DNA from: Nymphaea colorata
Lineage: Eukaryota; Streptophyta; Magnoliopsida; Nymphaeales; Nymphaeaceae
Assembly: GCF_008831285.2 (NCBI RefSeq)
Contig: NC_045151.1
Coordinates: 12,138,571 to 12,202,570 of the forward strand
Direction of reading: 5' to 3'
DNA: 64,000 nucleotides
The stretch's first letter is position 1. Every line of letters begins with the position of its first letter. The notes below the pieces were generated by a model that worked only from the letters and a program-made list of their open reading frames with translations, was not told the DNA's origin and searched no databases. Shown here piece after piece: positions 12,996-25,079 of the stretch. The translations under genes were made by a program, and so were the position numbers.

Positions 12996-13010
12996 TAATA
13001 ACGCCACTTA
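12988..13010. repeat. Hairpin at right end of copy A
   Basis: TAAGTGGC (12988-12995) and GCCACTTA (13003-13010) form a perfect 8-bp stem around a 7-nt loop. Homology between copies A and B stops at 12995, the edge of the loop. Confidence 0.8.
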
Positions 13011-13249
13011 CAGTACTGCACATAGCATACATTATAGTGGGGGTTATATGCTTGTCCCAATATATATTATCAACTAGTGTATATGGTTATAGGCAATAAC
13101 AGCCATATATTATATATATAGCTGGACAACATAGGCTATAAAGAATAATATTATGTATACGTGCACAATTTGATATAACATGTATGGGCTAATGGTTACC
13201 TCATACATTGGGCTATTACCAAACTAACGGTATTGATAAGTATGTACAT

Positions 13250-13293
13250 TATAGTAGAGTAGATTATATGTATGAGTAATCTACTCTACTATA
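13250..13293. repeat. 17-bp perfect hairpin at left end of copy B
   Basis: TATAGTAGAGTAGATTA (13250-13266) is perfectly complementary to 13277-13293, with a 10-nt loop. Copy B homology starts at 13297. The 300 bp between this hairpin and copy A's end have no counterpart after copy B. Confidence 0.9.
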
Positions 13294-13296
13294 TAC

Positions 13297-16200
13297 ATGA
13301 GAAAGAAGTGATCAGCTTCATTTCTTACTTATTAAAAAACATTGCCCTAATTGGCCAAGTAACATAATAACCTTATGAAGAATGGATATTTACATAAGTG
13401 TACACATGTAGGACTAGATTGGATACAAAATAATCAAAACAACAATATACAAAGAATGTGAACGTGTGTTGACATTGTGATACACCTTCTAGAAAAGCAC
13501 CCCATCCTAAGATCAAAATGGCCCTAGTACCATGTGAGCTCCAAATATGTTGACAGCAAGGAAATGAGAGAAGAGGAAAGAGATGCCAAAATATATTCAA
13601 ATGAAAGCAATGGTGCTCTGTTTCATTGCTTATATAAAAAGTGCATCGTAGTAATTGACCAATTACAGTAATGCCCTTGTGAAGAAAGAGTACTTACATC
13701 ATGTGTATACATGTAATACGTGGATGGGATTGGATTCAAACCAAAATCTCAAAAATAAAAGACAAACAATATACACAAACTAATATACGTGTCTCCTAAC
13801 AAAGTGAACTTAACTTGGCCAGGCGCAAGCTGTTAATATGTCTATTTGTTGTTTTGCCATCACCTGACTAGATATCCATGCAATAAAAGTAGACATTGAG
13901 AAATAAGAAATAGAACACTGTAGTCACTGCCAGTTTTATCTATTGAAGAACTAAATTGGCACAAAAAACAATCCTTTTAGGAGTAGTAAATAAGTAATAT
14001 CACATTATCAACAACAATAACTTGTTGACATTTTACTATTTGTTTGGCTATCACTTGACTGGACACCAAATGCAACATGGGTAGACATTAAGAAACAAGA
14101 AATATAACATTGCAGTTACTACAAGTGTTCTCTATGGAGATAGTTACTGACAGAAAAAGCACTTATTATTTAATACTAAATCAGTTAGATCACATGTCAA
14201 AAAATAACTTGCTGAAATTTTGAACATGAAAAAGAAAAACGGAACCTTAGGTTGCAGACCATATTATTATGTTTAGAACTGAGCAGAGGATATAAAAGAA
14301 GACAAGGTAAAGGGGCACGAATTGGAACATTCACCTTTTGAGCCTAACAATTGTGCTGGTAGCATGATGGTCTAGGAGTTCAGCAAGGGCATAGATCTTA
14401 ATAGCAAACAGCTACTAGTGCAATCAGGTAAGCATTGAGAATGATGGAAGATAAATCAAAACAGTCAAGACACATTAACCCTAATACCCAAGAGTAACAA
14501 GGAGACTGTAAACAATGAAAAGGCTCTTACGTAATGGATAGAAAAATATATAACCCCAACTGAGGAAGAAGCATGGCGACATTTGCATTAAACGAAATGG
14601 TAAATATCTAAGACCATCATTCTTAAAATGTGTGCAGATGACACATATATGGGAATAACTTGCACATACTTCAGAAAAATTGGCAGCACAAATTCACACA
14701 GTTACATCTCCAAAAGATAAGGGATTAGTTATGTTATAAACCAAGATAGACATAATATGTTGTCCCAAAATCTCATCATTTGGAGACCTTCTTGACCTTT
14801 CGCTTCTGGAAGTTCATACTAGAAAAAAGAAGTATTACCTAATACCTGTCCTTTGCAAAACTAGAAACATGTGTGAGTGAATAAGAATTGATATTCAAAC
14901 TTATGCATGATCTCATATGTATGGTATACCACTATTGTTACCATATATATAGTGTATAACATTAACTGTATTATGGGCTTATCACAATAAGATATATAGC
15001 CTGCACTATGTAATATATCATGTATAACTAGTGTAATCTGTTATAGTCTATGGTGCCTATCTCTATTGGGTTGATGCCAATAGAGATAAGCACTATTATA
15101 TGGCTGTGCATAATCCATATACAGTATATATGCACTATATACTATTACATACAATTAGGGTACCTATACAGCTGTATATATATATATATGTATGTATGTA
15201 TATGGTCATTAATGTACAGTATGGGTTGTTGTTACATATTGTAACCCAAATGATGGGTACAAACAATGACCATGTTAATCTTTATGGTATCATAGTACAA
15301 CTTTCCCATAAGCTCATGATATACAGGTAACAATAGCTGATGATATTTCATAAAAGCCCGTTGTAGTAACTTATATTGTTTGTGCTAAGGGCACTACTGG
15401 TAATATGAACACTCATGTCTTACAAAGGGTTATAGGTAACCTCTTATAATGGGTAAGGTCATATGGTAAGGTATAGTTAAATAGGGTAACTATTATTGTA
15501 TGATATACTGTTATATTAGACGTACATATAATACTGTTATTATATACATACATATAATAGTTATTATGCACTACATGTATAGTGCATATGGCCATTTATA
15601 ATGGTCCAGTAGTGCCCCTATACATTAATAACACTGCTACTAATATAATATAAGTTACATATATTTTAATTATGAAACCTTAGGGTTGGCGCACGCGTCC
15701 ATGTGCGCCTCATTTGGTAGAAGCGTACGCCTCATGGACAGTTTATTTTTTTAATTAAAAAAATAAAAATTAAATAAAAATAGTCAAACTTCACACATAG
15801 CCCCTAATTAACCACGTTTGTATCCATAAATCCCCCATTTTCAATCCAAATCACCTGTGAAATTCAACCACCGTTGCTGCACACTGTGAAATTGCTAGAG
15901 GCTGGAGGCTGGAACTATGGCTGGTGGAAGTTTGGAGCCATTGCCCAACGTCAGAAATCCTTTGCAACTGTAAGTTTCTTTGAATCTCTTTCTCTCCATG
16001 GATGATATGTTTCTCTTTGAGTCTCTTTCTCTCCATGGCTGGCGCTGACGATGGCCACCCTCTCACTCCCTCAGCTCTCTGGTGGCCAGAGATGCCGTCT
16101 GTCGGCTTATGTTGCTGAGTGCAAACGGTGAAGAGATTTTACAACGAAAGGAAAATGGGTTTTCCGCCAAACAGCCCCTGCCTTATGCCTTTGTTGAAAA

Positions 16201-17116
16201 ATGGTATCTGAATTTGTATGGTTTGCAAATTAGTACCGATCTTCATATCTTGGGTGTATTTCCTTCTTCTTTAATCTAGCTCTATCTTTCTTGGATGTGT
16301 CGCCCCATTTCTTGTGCACGTCGCCAAGCATTGGTGGTATTTAAGGGTTTGCGTTCGTTGTGTGTTGTTCTTTATTGATATGCTTAGTATTGTAGTTTTA
16401 TAAATATTATATAATTCACAAATTTGTCCGTGAAGCTTACGCTTCAATTAACGCCTTGCCTCGTCTCATGAGAGGCTCAACTCCTTGTGTCGATTTCTGG
16501 CCTTTTACAACATTGCTCAAAACAACAGTGCTATGTCTGGTATCTATATATATATATATATATTATATATATATATAACCCCTATACAGTAACATAATAT
16601 GGTAATATTTAGGTCCTACCATACCATATGCACCAATAATGTTCATGAATGTATGTGCCGTAAATAACTAACCGGTTACATATATATACTTTGTAGTGTA
16701 ACCGATGGACTAGAAAACGTACCACACATGTACTCTATCATATTATTAACAAGGATACTGACAATAAGCAGTATCTTATAATATATATATAGTTCATATG
16801 ATCTTTACACTGATAGGTTCTCTGAGGATACAGACAAAGTATAAGCTTACACTACCCTCTAATCATAATCTTTCAACCTCATTGGGGATAGATCACAAAC
16901 TATACCTTTCACCCTTTGCAATGTTTATTTTTCCAGACTAATTATTATATTATATTCATATAATATATTACATGTATAGTAATGTGCATTATAACATGTA
17001 TAGTATTATGTACATGTATACAACACATAGTAAGAGAATATTTAAAAAATAGATTATATAACATATGTATTATATAATGTGTACATATAAATGTACACAC
17101 ATATTTCTACAATAAT

Positions 17117-17172
<56 letters not shown>

Positions 17173-18257
17173 TGTATATATATAACATAATGTATGTAAT
17201 ATAACATGTGCATACATATATGTATATATGTACATTTACATGTTACATATATTATACATGCAAAATAAAGGAAACATATTTGAATATATACATACTAATG
17301 TAATATACATGTGATACACGTATATAGTATTGATGTACTACATTATAATATATAAATAGTAGCGATGACTATAGTACGATAAGGACTTCACCATACAAAG
17401 GGTATATGCCTAAGACCTACGCCTGTAAATATATACCATTATATATATTTACTAAACACCCACGATATGGTATGAACAAGCATAAGATTATATGTATATA
17501 ATATGTTATTACTATTACCAAAACATATGTACACAGGGTAATATAATAATAGAACACAGCATGGTAAGGTGATTACAACCTTAATATATACCCATGTTAG
17601 TGCACAATGAGCTACTTCTAGGCATAACATGCATGTTATAATCCAGTAACATACGGTCCTCACTTATGAACTACAATGTATGAGTTCACCTTTGTATTAT
17701 AGTACTACTCTGGTATAAATGGTAAGGATAAGTTGTACATTATAGGATATATATATGTGATAACTATAATGTACAACATGTACATTATATGGGACCTAAT
17801 GGGCTAAATATTCACATTGCCCTTGTATACTTATAGTATATGTTTGTTATAACATATACTATAACTCTTAAGGCATTGAGTATGCCCATAACATATATTA
17901 TAACATAGTACTATATTATAACATAATATACCCATGATGCTTTGTTATATATACAAATAACACTATGCAATACCCATATACAGCTATTATAGTGTATATT
18001 TATACAGAGGTACTGGCCATAACAGGGGGGTCTATGTGCCCCTATATTATACATCATAGTACTGTGTGCAGTACTGTACATTTCACTACATATAATCCTT
18101 CTTGGTTTAGGGTAATCACACCTATATATGTATTTGTCAGCTAATATATGGCTGTAAAGTATACGGTCAACTATATAATAACATTATAGAGGTGATATAC
18201 CCTTAGTTTGTTATATTAACTACACAACCACTTGTAGAGTTAGACCCTATAAGTGGC
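13297..18257 (+). repeat. 5-kb AT-rich tandem duplication, copy B
   Basis: This is the second copy of the unit at 7887-12995, in direct orientation. The offset grows smaller along the unit, from 5410 bp at the left to 5262 bp at the right, because of indels, mainly shorter (TA)n tracts. It ends at 18257 after the shared 'CCCTATAAGTGGC'. The differences from A are scattered substitutions and microsatellite length changes, as expected of a duplication that has drifted neutrally. Neither copy shows terminal inverted repeats, LTRs or a transposase. Confidence 0.9.
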
Positions 18258-18657
18258 AAAATTCATAGAGAGAAACTCAAACGCATGTGCCCAACATTTA
18301 CAATACATAAACACCTGAAAGGGCATGTTTAACACCCGTACAACCTTAATAAGATAGATATCATATTAGTATTTCATAGATGCAAGCATGACCTATATTT
18401 AATAAGATTTCAAGGTGGGTCCACACATGATATCCTGAAAGACATGGACAATTTAAAATGAAAAAAAGAGAACCTGCACCCAGAAATCTGACTCTACTCT
18501 GAATTTATGTAAGTATAATATGTAACCATCTTTTCTACATTTCGCAAATCCAAGATCCATTCCAGAGCTCACCTGTATATTTCCCTACCAACTCATGTTA
18601 CACATGTGCGGATGGGGCCACCAGTCCAGAGCATTGTCAAGAGAATTGGGTGCGGGA
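18258..18657. other. Non-coding spacer
   Basis: This is single-copy-looking sequence between the tandem duplication and the inverted-repeat arm. Nothing is recognised in it. Confidence 0.6.
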
Positions 18658-18665
18658 ACAGGTCA

Positions 18666-18740
<75 letters not shown>

Positions 18741-19547
18741 CATACATATATCCTATTATACTCCCATTGATATATAGGCTTATAGCTTACCTCACAGCTA
18801 TGTGAGGAAGGAAATTTTATTTTCAAAACAGAAATTAATTAGATGCTATGTCACACAGACTCTTCAAAAAAGAGGCCGCACCCATGTCAACACGACGCTG
18901 GTGCTAGTCCTGGTGCAGCTCCAATAAGCGCCCCAACCATGTCCTTTCTTATGCAAGTTCTAAATAACTTCCATTTTTTTCGTCTCCCTATTTCTTTCTT
19001 TATGTATAGTAATAAAAGTAAAAAGAAAGGACAGATTAAGCTAAGAAACAATCTAAAATTATATATATTATGAATACACACATATATATATGTATAATAA
19101 ATATATTATATATATACAATTATACACCCTCGCTGCACCCTTGCCGATTAACATGTATTCTCATTTAATTGTATTTAGCCACACAGATATATGGGGAAAA
19201 GAAATTTAAGTTTCCAAAACAGAAATTAGTTGGATGTTTTGCTAATTAAGCATGATGGTCTCTCTCTCAGTGATGACCAAGAAAGAGAGTGAGAGAAATT
19301 CCCATTACAAGGTACTCAAGTTTCTAGAAAAGTATTAGTAAGATGATATGAAGTCCTCTCTTCCAAATGATATTTACCATTAAAAGGTCTTTCCAAAAAA
19401 AGTGAGACCTGCACAACATTTTCTAAGGAAATGAACACTAAAAGATATTTAAGTCTCCCAAAAAAAAAGTTATAAGATGACCTAAATGCATCTCTAGCTC
19501 TCAACAATACAATAAAGACACTTGCAATTAAAACAGAATACAAATTG

Positions 19548-19588
<41 letters not shown>

Positions 19589-20950
19589 TATATATATATA
19601 TATATATATAAGTATAACCCGAGTCCAGCAGCTCATTATGGACGTGAAACCCTTCAAGGCATCTCACTTATCACATAGCTACCAACAAAGCTCTCAATAC
19701 CCTTATAAAAGCATGGTTGATGTCTTCAAGTAACATGCAATAAAGAAAGCTCCCAAGCATCCCAGACAATTCAATTATATACGAAAAATAAAGGATAAGT
19801 CTAACACACCAAGTGGAAAAATTGAAGCATGTTACATGTGGAATCATAGACATTCCATCTTTATTCATAAAAAAGTGTTAAATATAACAGCAAAGATTGC
19901 AAAAATTCAATTAGAAGAATACGTCATCACAACGCTCCAAATATAACAGTCAACTCACCTGATTGGAAGCATAAAAAGAACTCTTGCCCCAAACAGTATT
20001 TTGGTAAGCAAAGGAAGACTAGGCACTAAAATGCAGAAAAGAAGGTTGGTCATGCAATGAAACATGATTTTAAATGTGAAGACTGAGCAATGAGCACTTA
20101 CTCTTTGGTTGGCACATGAAGATACTTCATGAAAGCTTCAGGAAACTGCTCAAAAAGCTCATGAACAGCATCAACAGAATGAATCAGAAACCAGAAAGTG
20201 AAAATGTTGAGGAGACAGCAGATTATCAATCTAGAAGGAAAATTAATAAAGCAAGCACACCATACTAAGTTTATAAATTAATTATTTCAGACGCATAAAA
20301 TAACTTGGTGTAAAAATATCAACTTAGAGCAACAATATCTCAAAAAACCAAGCAAAACTCATGATCTTTCCAAGCAAAAAGCTAAACACTACCACACTAA
20401 GATAATAAGATGAACGGCCTACCTCGCCTAGACCATCACTTGCCCCAAGCAAGAAGCCAACAATTTCAGAAAAAAGTGTATAGAAAGTCTGAAAAGAGTG
20501 TATTGTAAATCTGAAAATCGAGAAGATAAATCTGCACATAATAGCATATCAGTACGAGACAGCAGGAAAAAGAATTATTTAAAATCAAAGACAATGAGCC
20601 GCTGGAGGACATTTTCATGAATTACACTGTTAATGAAAACGGGGAAAAATGGTTCTACAACCAACAATATGGAAAAAATTAACCACCTGAAACAAACTTT
20701 TTTGCTAACACACAGTCATAAGACCCCAAACTATTAAGCTTATGAATTTGACGGTATCCAAGAACCAGAAACACCCTCTTCGGCTAAATCACAATTCACC
20801 TACAGAAGTTTTGACTTTGCACACCATGACTAACCGCATAACATTAATCAATAAAATCTAAAAAATGCATAGATACAAAAGAATCATCAATAAAGGAAAT
20901 TAACAAATTTCAAGCAAAAACCGAGCTGTGCGAAACATATTGAGGTATAT
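18658..20950 (-). repeat. Left arm of large inverted duplication
   Basis: The reverse complement of this segment matches 31052-33206 almost throughout. It is anchored at one end by 'AACAGGTCAGTGCATATA' (18658) and at the other by 'ACCGAGCTGTGCGAAACATATTG' read as two short blocks near 20920-20945. The arms differ mainly in (TA)n length (18670-18736 and about 19550-19610 here) and by scattered substitutions. The arm carries an intron-exon stretch of a ZFYVE26-like gene. Homology stops at 20945-20950, exactly where the copia LTR begins in the other arm. Confidence 0.92.
19959..20184 (-). pseudogene. Broken exon pair of ZFYVE26-like gene (left arm)
   Basis: Two minus-strand exons mirror those on the right arm: an 83-nt exon (20102-20184, containing VHELFEQFPEAFMKYLH) and a 25-nt micro-exon (19959-19983, FYASNQ). 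Both donors are kept (GTAAGT and GTGAGT). Both acceptors are damaged compared with the right arm: ...TTTCAG became TTTCTG before the first, and ...GGCAG became GGCAA before the second. The downstream exons are absent because the arm ends in the following intron. This copy is therefore a pseudogene produced by the inverted duplication. Confidence 0.75.
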
Positions 20951-22364
20951 ACAGCACTATCTGTAAAGAACTGCATCCACGTAGTCTAAGGCTCTCCAAA
21001 ACCTAACGAAAGCTTAGCAGTTGATGTTCCCTTCAAAGCCAAAAAAGGTTTCAAGTACACAGCCAACAAAATTTCAGTGAACTTAAGGCACAACCCCATC
21101 TCCACACTTAGGCAACCCAAGCTAGGGCTTTAAAAACATAACACATGTGTACAGACACTCCAAAATCTGCTACACCACATGCTATCATGAATCATACCTC
21201 AATGTAGCATGGCCAAGCCCTTAGCACCAGGCCATGCCAACTTGCTAAGTCGCTAACTTGCTATCAAATGGCCATTCCATCATTGGCCCAATTCAACATC
21301 TGATGTCCACCCCATTATTCCAAGTCTTTGCCAACTGCCTTCATGCTTGGCCTTCTCATAGGTGTTGCGGGTGCTACATTCTCAAGTACCTCAGTGTATG
21401 TCACTAGAGAACTAAACGAAGCCAAGGCAATGAGTAGACCCTAGAGCTTAGGCATGCCTAGGCTGGACTAAGCGCTCCAAATGAAAAAAAAAATTAAAAA
21501 AAAAATGTAAAAGCTAATAAAATGCAACCAAAATATTATTATATACAGTCACATATATAAACACATACATGATTATATACAGTCACAGAAAGACTGACAG
21601 AATAATACAAAACTAAAGATCGTTAAATAATACAAAATTTATTCATATAAATACACATACAATAACATCAGGTCTCTCTCTCTCACTCGCTGGTTGGTCC
21701 ACCAAAGCTATTGTGATAGACACCAAAGCTGCTTGCTTGTAATTGTGTCTCACTGAAGGATCTATAATTTAGTGGAAGAGTTGAAAGGGGAGAGGAAATA
21801 GACATTGGCCACAGACAAGGCATTGAAAAAGGAAAACCAAGAACCTAAGACAATAAAGCACCTAAACAACCCATGTCACAATGAAAGTGAAAACTAAACA
21901 TGACACTATGCAGGAAACCATTAAAGCAGAAAACAATTGTCCAACTCAACAAAACTAAATAATCAAACTAAATCAAAATCGGATCTTACTGAATACAAAT
22001 CAAACCATTGACCTTAACCGCTGGACATGTGCAATAGCTAACTAAAGGATCTATTCAACTAACCTGACACTAACGTGATACAAGAGAAACTGAGCATTAT
22101 CCTTGTCTAAAACCATGAAGGACCTGAGGACATAAAACCCAAAACCCATGCAACTTCGATGAATAGAACCTTTCAAAAATTGATTGGTCCTTTTGAAAAG
22201 AGATAAGAGGTGTTCCATGACAAACTCAACCCTAAGTTTGGGTTAAGTTGAAGACACTCGGTTAAGATGGAACAATGGGCCAGGCTTAATCACTTGTCCC
22301 AAATGATATGCATCTCTTGAGATAAAGAAAATGAAATTTGTCACACTCAACATGAGTTGACTAG
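20951..22364. other. Non-coding, left-arm flank
   Basis: The sequence continues outward from the left arm and may hold upstream intron of the ZFYVE26-like gene. Around 21400-21480 a GCCTAGGCTGGACTAAGCG stretch resembles the inside of the hAT-like element at 52573-53331 and may be a degenerate relative. No complete exon is recognised. Confidence 0.4.
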
Positions 22365-22448
22365 GTTCGTGGCAGGGGACGTGGACGTGGAAGGGGTTGT
22401 GGATCTAATGGTTCAGTTAATGTAGCTGTCGGCACTGTAGCTGCATAG
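22365..22448 (+). CDS. Possible terminal exon coding an RG-repeat tail
   Basis: After an AG at 22363-22364 an 84-nt frame encodes alternating Arg-Gly (five RG pairs), then CGSNGS and a short Val/Ala-rich end, with TAG at 22446-22448. RG/RGG tails are typical of RNA-binding proteins such as Sm proteins, Gar1 and fibrillarin. T-rich sequence resembling a 3' UTR follows. No upstream exon was found on the plus strand, so the gene cannot be named. It may be an isolated exon or chance coding. Confidence 0.3.
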   Translation, partial: VRGRGRGRGRGCGSNGSVNVAVGTVAA

Positions 22449-23322
22449 CTGGTTGATCATCTTTGAGCAGTTCTATACTTTATGTTGTTCCTGGATGCCT
22501 GTTGCCAAGTTCATATTTGTTGTTAGTCTTTTAATTTTTAACCTGAAATTTGTATTTTTATTCTGAATGATGGCCGATTTTCTCACGTGGCTTTATGTCT
22601 TGTAGGTCTTTAGTTTCAGAGAAATTGACCTTATTATGTAACCTATTGTACAATTAACTGACGGAGCAGCACATTCTTTTATTCATTTTTTTTACCATAT
22701 GAAATCTTCCATTTTTTCTCAATCTTGTTAGCTTGTGGCTGATTTTTTTTCTGAAGTTTATGTATTCTCGAATTGCATGAACCAAAAATCAAGTCGATTT
22801 TGTTATATAAAATTTTCATTTGTGAAAAGTGAGGCTACGCGATCATGGAATTTTTATGTGATCGCTTTTTTAAGTCAATGGCCAGAAAGGCAAATCTGTT
22901 TTTAAAGGGGATCCAACATTTATTGGTGGTTCTTGAATGAAACTTCACGGAACTTTTTTCACAACAAACTGACAAGTTTTCTATATATAGGGCTCCCAGG
23001 CTCTTTTAGCTCAGTAACACTTTCTCAATTAAAATCGAGTACTTCATGCCAGCCAGACCATTTAATACAAGTGACTTAAATATCATTTGTCACATGTAAG
23101 CTCGAGTTACATGTCAAGACACCAGACCTCATTAAATTGCAACTCTTCAGCTTTCAAATCTTTGTACATCAAAAAAAGTGCTTACGACGACTTTTTGATT
23201 TTTTTGTCACACACATATGCAATTTGTTTTTAGTAAGGGAAAAATGAAAGTTGCAAGTTGAGTATAATATGAAGATTTGTGTTACTATTTTAACCTGGGT
23301 GTCCTAAGAAAAGTTGAGCAAC
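22449..23322. other. Non-coding sequence up to LTR element
   Basis: Nothing is recognised in most of it. The last ~60 bp (from about 23262) resemble the sequence just left of 61181, which marks the left half of the site interrupted by the LTR element. Confidence 0.5.
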
Positions 23323-23612
23323 TGATACAAGATGAAAGCATAACCAAATATTGTAATTGGATCTAGTTAGATTTTTAATACATTGTAAATGGACCCAGAT
23401 CCGCAATTCATCCTTTTTTCTATATAAAGGGACGTTGGCTCATTTTGTAGGCGGTCAAAAAAGTTGAAAGAAATGAAGTGTTTTGTTAGTTTTCTTCTGT
23501 TCTTCATGTTCCTTGATCATTTGCTTGAGTTTTAGTTAGTTTAAGCATAGTTTTAGCTTAGTTTTGAATGCAGTTGGATTAAGATCCGTTAATCTTAATC
23601 CTTCTTGTACTA
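23323..23612 (+). repeat. 5' LTR
   Basis: This 290-bp LTR starts TGATACAAGA. It has a TATA-like CTATATAAAGG near 23420, which probably places the promoter, and ends ...TCTTGTACTA. Its ends are roughly inverted (TGATGCAAGA / TCTTGCATTA in the 3' LTR). Confidence 0.88.
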
Positions 23613-23614
23613 AT

Positions 23615-23626
23615 TGGTATCAGAGC
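23615..23626 (+). other. Primer-binding site, initiator tRNA-Met
   Basis: TGGTATCAGAGC is complementary to the 3' end of plant initiator tRNA-Met, which primes minus-strand DNA synthesis. It lies two bases after the LTR. Confidence 0.9.
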
Positions 23627-23658
23627 GAGGTTTTGAGAGGAGCAAAATTCTGTTGTTA

Positions 23659-23910
23659 ATGGAAGAACTAGTACAACAGATCTTAGATCTCATCGATCAA
23701 AGAATCGATGAGTTTAGGGACGAGTTTTGTTCAATTTTGCAAAAAGAACAGAGTTTCCACATGCTTCCTATTGTGAACGAGAGTCACGCCATCTTCGCAT
23801 CGGAAGTGGAAGGAAGCGAGCAGTCACAGGATCCCTTTGAGAGAGGCGTCCGGGTTTTGGGGGAAATCTGGAATGCATCAATGGAAGGAGTTCCTGCCGG
23901 AGGTCCGTAG
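23659..23910 (+). CDS. Gag-like N-terminal ORF of the small LTR element
   Basis: An 83-codon frame starts MEELVQQILDLIDQRIDEF and is acidic and helix-prone, like the N-terminus of plant retrotransposon Gag proteins. It stops at 23910. A second, overlapping frame (to about 24412) is rich in Pro, Ser and Arg. No zinc knuckle is visible. It is likely a degenerate or reduced gag, and probably not functional as it stands. The first ATG after the PBS was taken as the start. Confidence 0.4.
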   Translation: MEELVQQILDLIDQRIDEFRDEFCSILQKEQSFHMLPIVNESHAIFASEVEGSEQSQDPFERGVRVLGEIWNASMEGVPAGGP

Positions 23911-24789
23911 CCGATGTGTAGCAAATCTGACGCAAAGGCTCCCCGCTAGAGCTCCTCTGTTTCCATTTGGAGGAGGTGGAGAACCAGCCGCGCCCTCCTC
24001 CCATCATCAGGCAGAAGTTTGTCCAGCGAAGGGAGCATCGACGGTGACAGCTCTTCTCATCACGATGGGTAGACTAGGTGAAGCGCGGCGGAGATCGCCG
24101 TTTCAGTCGCCGGCCGATGGTGGTTTAGGGAATACCGCCAGCGTTTCTACAACCTGGGAGCGAAAACAGGAGTTGCCTCCGTCCGACCGGCTGCCACCCA
24201 TCACTCTACCTCCCGCCAAAGTACGAGATCTGAGGGGAGGTCGGCCGCCATCACCGTCCACCCACCAACATCACGGGCAGGGAGAGGTGGGAGCCCCACC
24301 CTCTGCCGGTGGTTTCCCCTTTCTGCCTGAGGCGGAAAGGGGGAACCCTGACCTCTCGAGTTCTTTCGAGAGGCCCGACGGGTCAAGCCAGTCTCTCATG
24401 AGACCATTTTGAACCGATTCGGACCCCGTATCGCCCGATTCACGGGTATATGGGTTCGAATCCAGGTCCAGGCTACATAACCGCCCTTTTCAACCCGTCG
24501 GGCCAGGTCACGGGTATTTGGATCTGATGTTGTCTCCTAATCTAGATCCAACCCAATTCCTTCCATCATTTGAGAATGGATCTGATTTGGGGATGCCCAC
24601 AGATCATGCCCAAGCTTGCGTTCCTTCTCCAAAGCCACCACTGAAGCCGCCACCTTGATCAAGGTGAGCGGTGGGACCTTTTGTTTAGCATATCCAAACC
24701 TTATCCAAACTCTCTAAGGTGAAGAATCATTTTGGCAAAATGAAACATTTAAACTTGTCGAGGATGACTCTTCTCCAACTAGGGGAGTC

Positions 24790-25079
24790 TGATGCAAGAT
24801 GAAAGCATAACCAAATCTTGCAATTGGATCTAGTTAGATTTTTAATACATTGTAAATGGACCCAGATCCGCAATCCGTCCCTTTCTCTATATAAAGGGGC
24901 CTTGGCTTATTTTGTAGGCGGTCAAAAAAGTTGAAAGAAATGAAGTGTTTTGTTAGTTTTCTTCTGTTCTTCTTGTTCCTTGATCATTTGCTTAAGTTTT
25001 AGTTAGTTTAAGCATAGTTTCAGCTTAGTTTTGAATGTAGTTGAATTAAAATCCGTTAATCTTGATCCTTCTTGCATTA
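24790..25079 (+). repeat. 3' LTR
   Basis: This 290-bp direct copy of 23323-23612 starts TGATGCAAGA and ends TCTTGCATTA, with a modest number of substitutions from the 5' copy. Confidence 0.88.

Larger units (their letters stand above)
23323..25079 (+). mobile_element. 1.76-kb non-autonomous LTR retrotransposon
   Basis: Two 290-bp direct LTRs flank a 1.18-kb internal region. It has a primer-binding site complementary to initiator tRNA-Met two bases after the 5' LTR, and a purine-rich AGGGGAGTC just before the 3' LTR. There is no protease, integrase, reverse transcriptase or RNase H, only a short gag-like frame. It is therefore a small non-autonomous element (TR-GAG or LARD-like, larger than a TRIM) that would need enzymes in trans. 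The flanks are GCAAC (23318-23322) and GAAAC (25080-25084), a 5-bp target-site duplication with one mismatch. The uninterrupted site with GCAACTCTCC is present at 61181 in a related repeat, which confirms the boundaries. Confidence 0.88.

Noticed and set aside
7887-18257. Pair of LTRs or a segmental viral insertion
   Set aside because: The copies nearly abut, have no TG/CA ends, PBS or polypurine tract, and show no viral protein motif.
18595-19081. ORFs running through the (TA)n of the left inverted arm
   Set aside because: They are simple-sequence readings that are not conserved in the other arm.
24201-24386. Minus-strand ORF and the long plus-strand ORF 23837-24412 inside the small LTR element
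   Set aside because: They are Pro/Arg/Ser-rich readings of GC-richer internal sequence without a domain. The plus frame may be decayed gag but cannot be supported as a gene.
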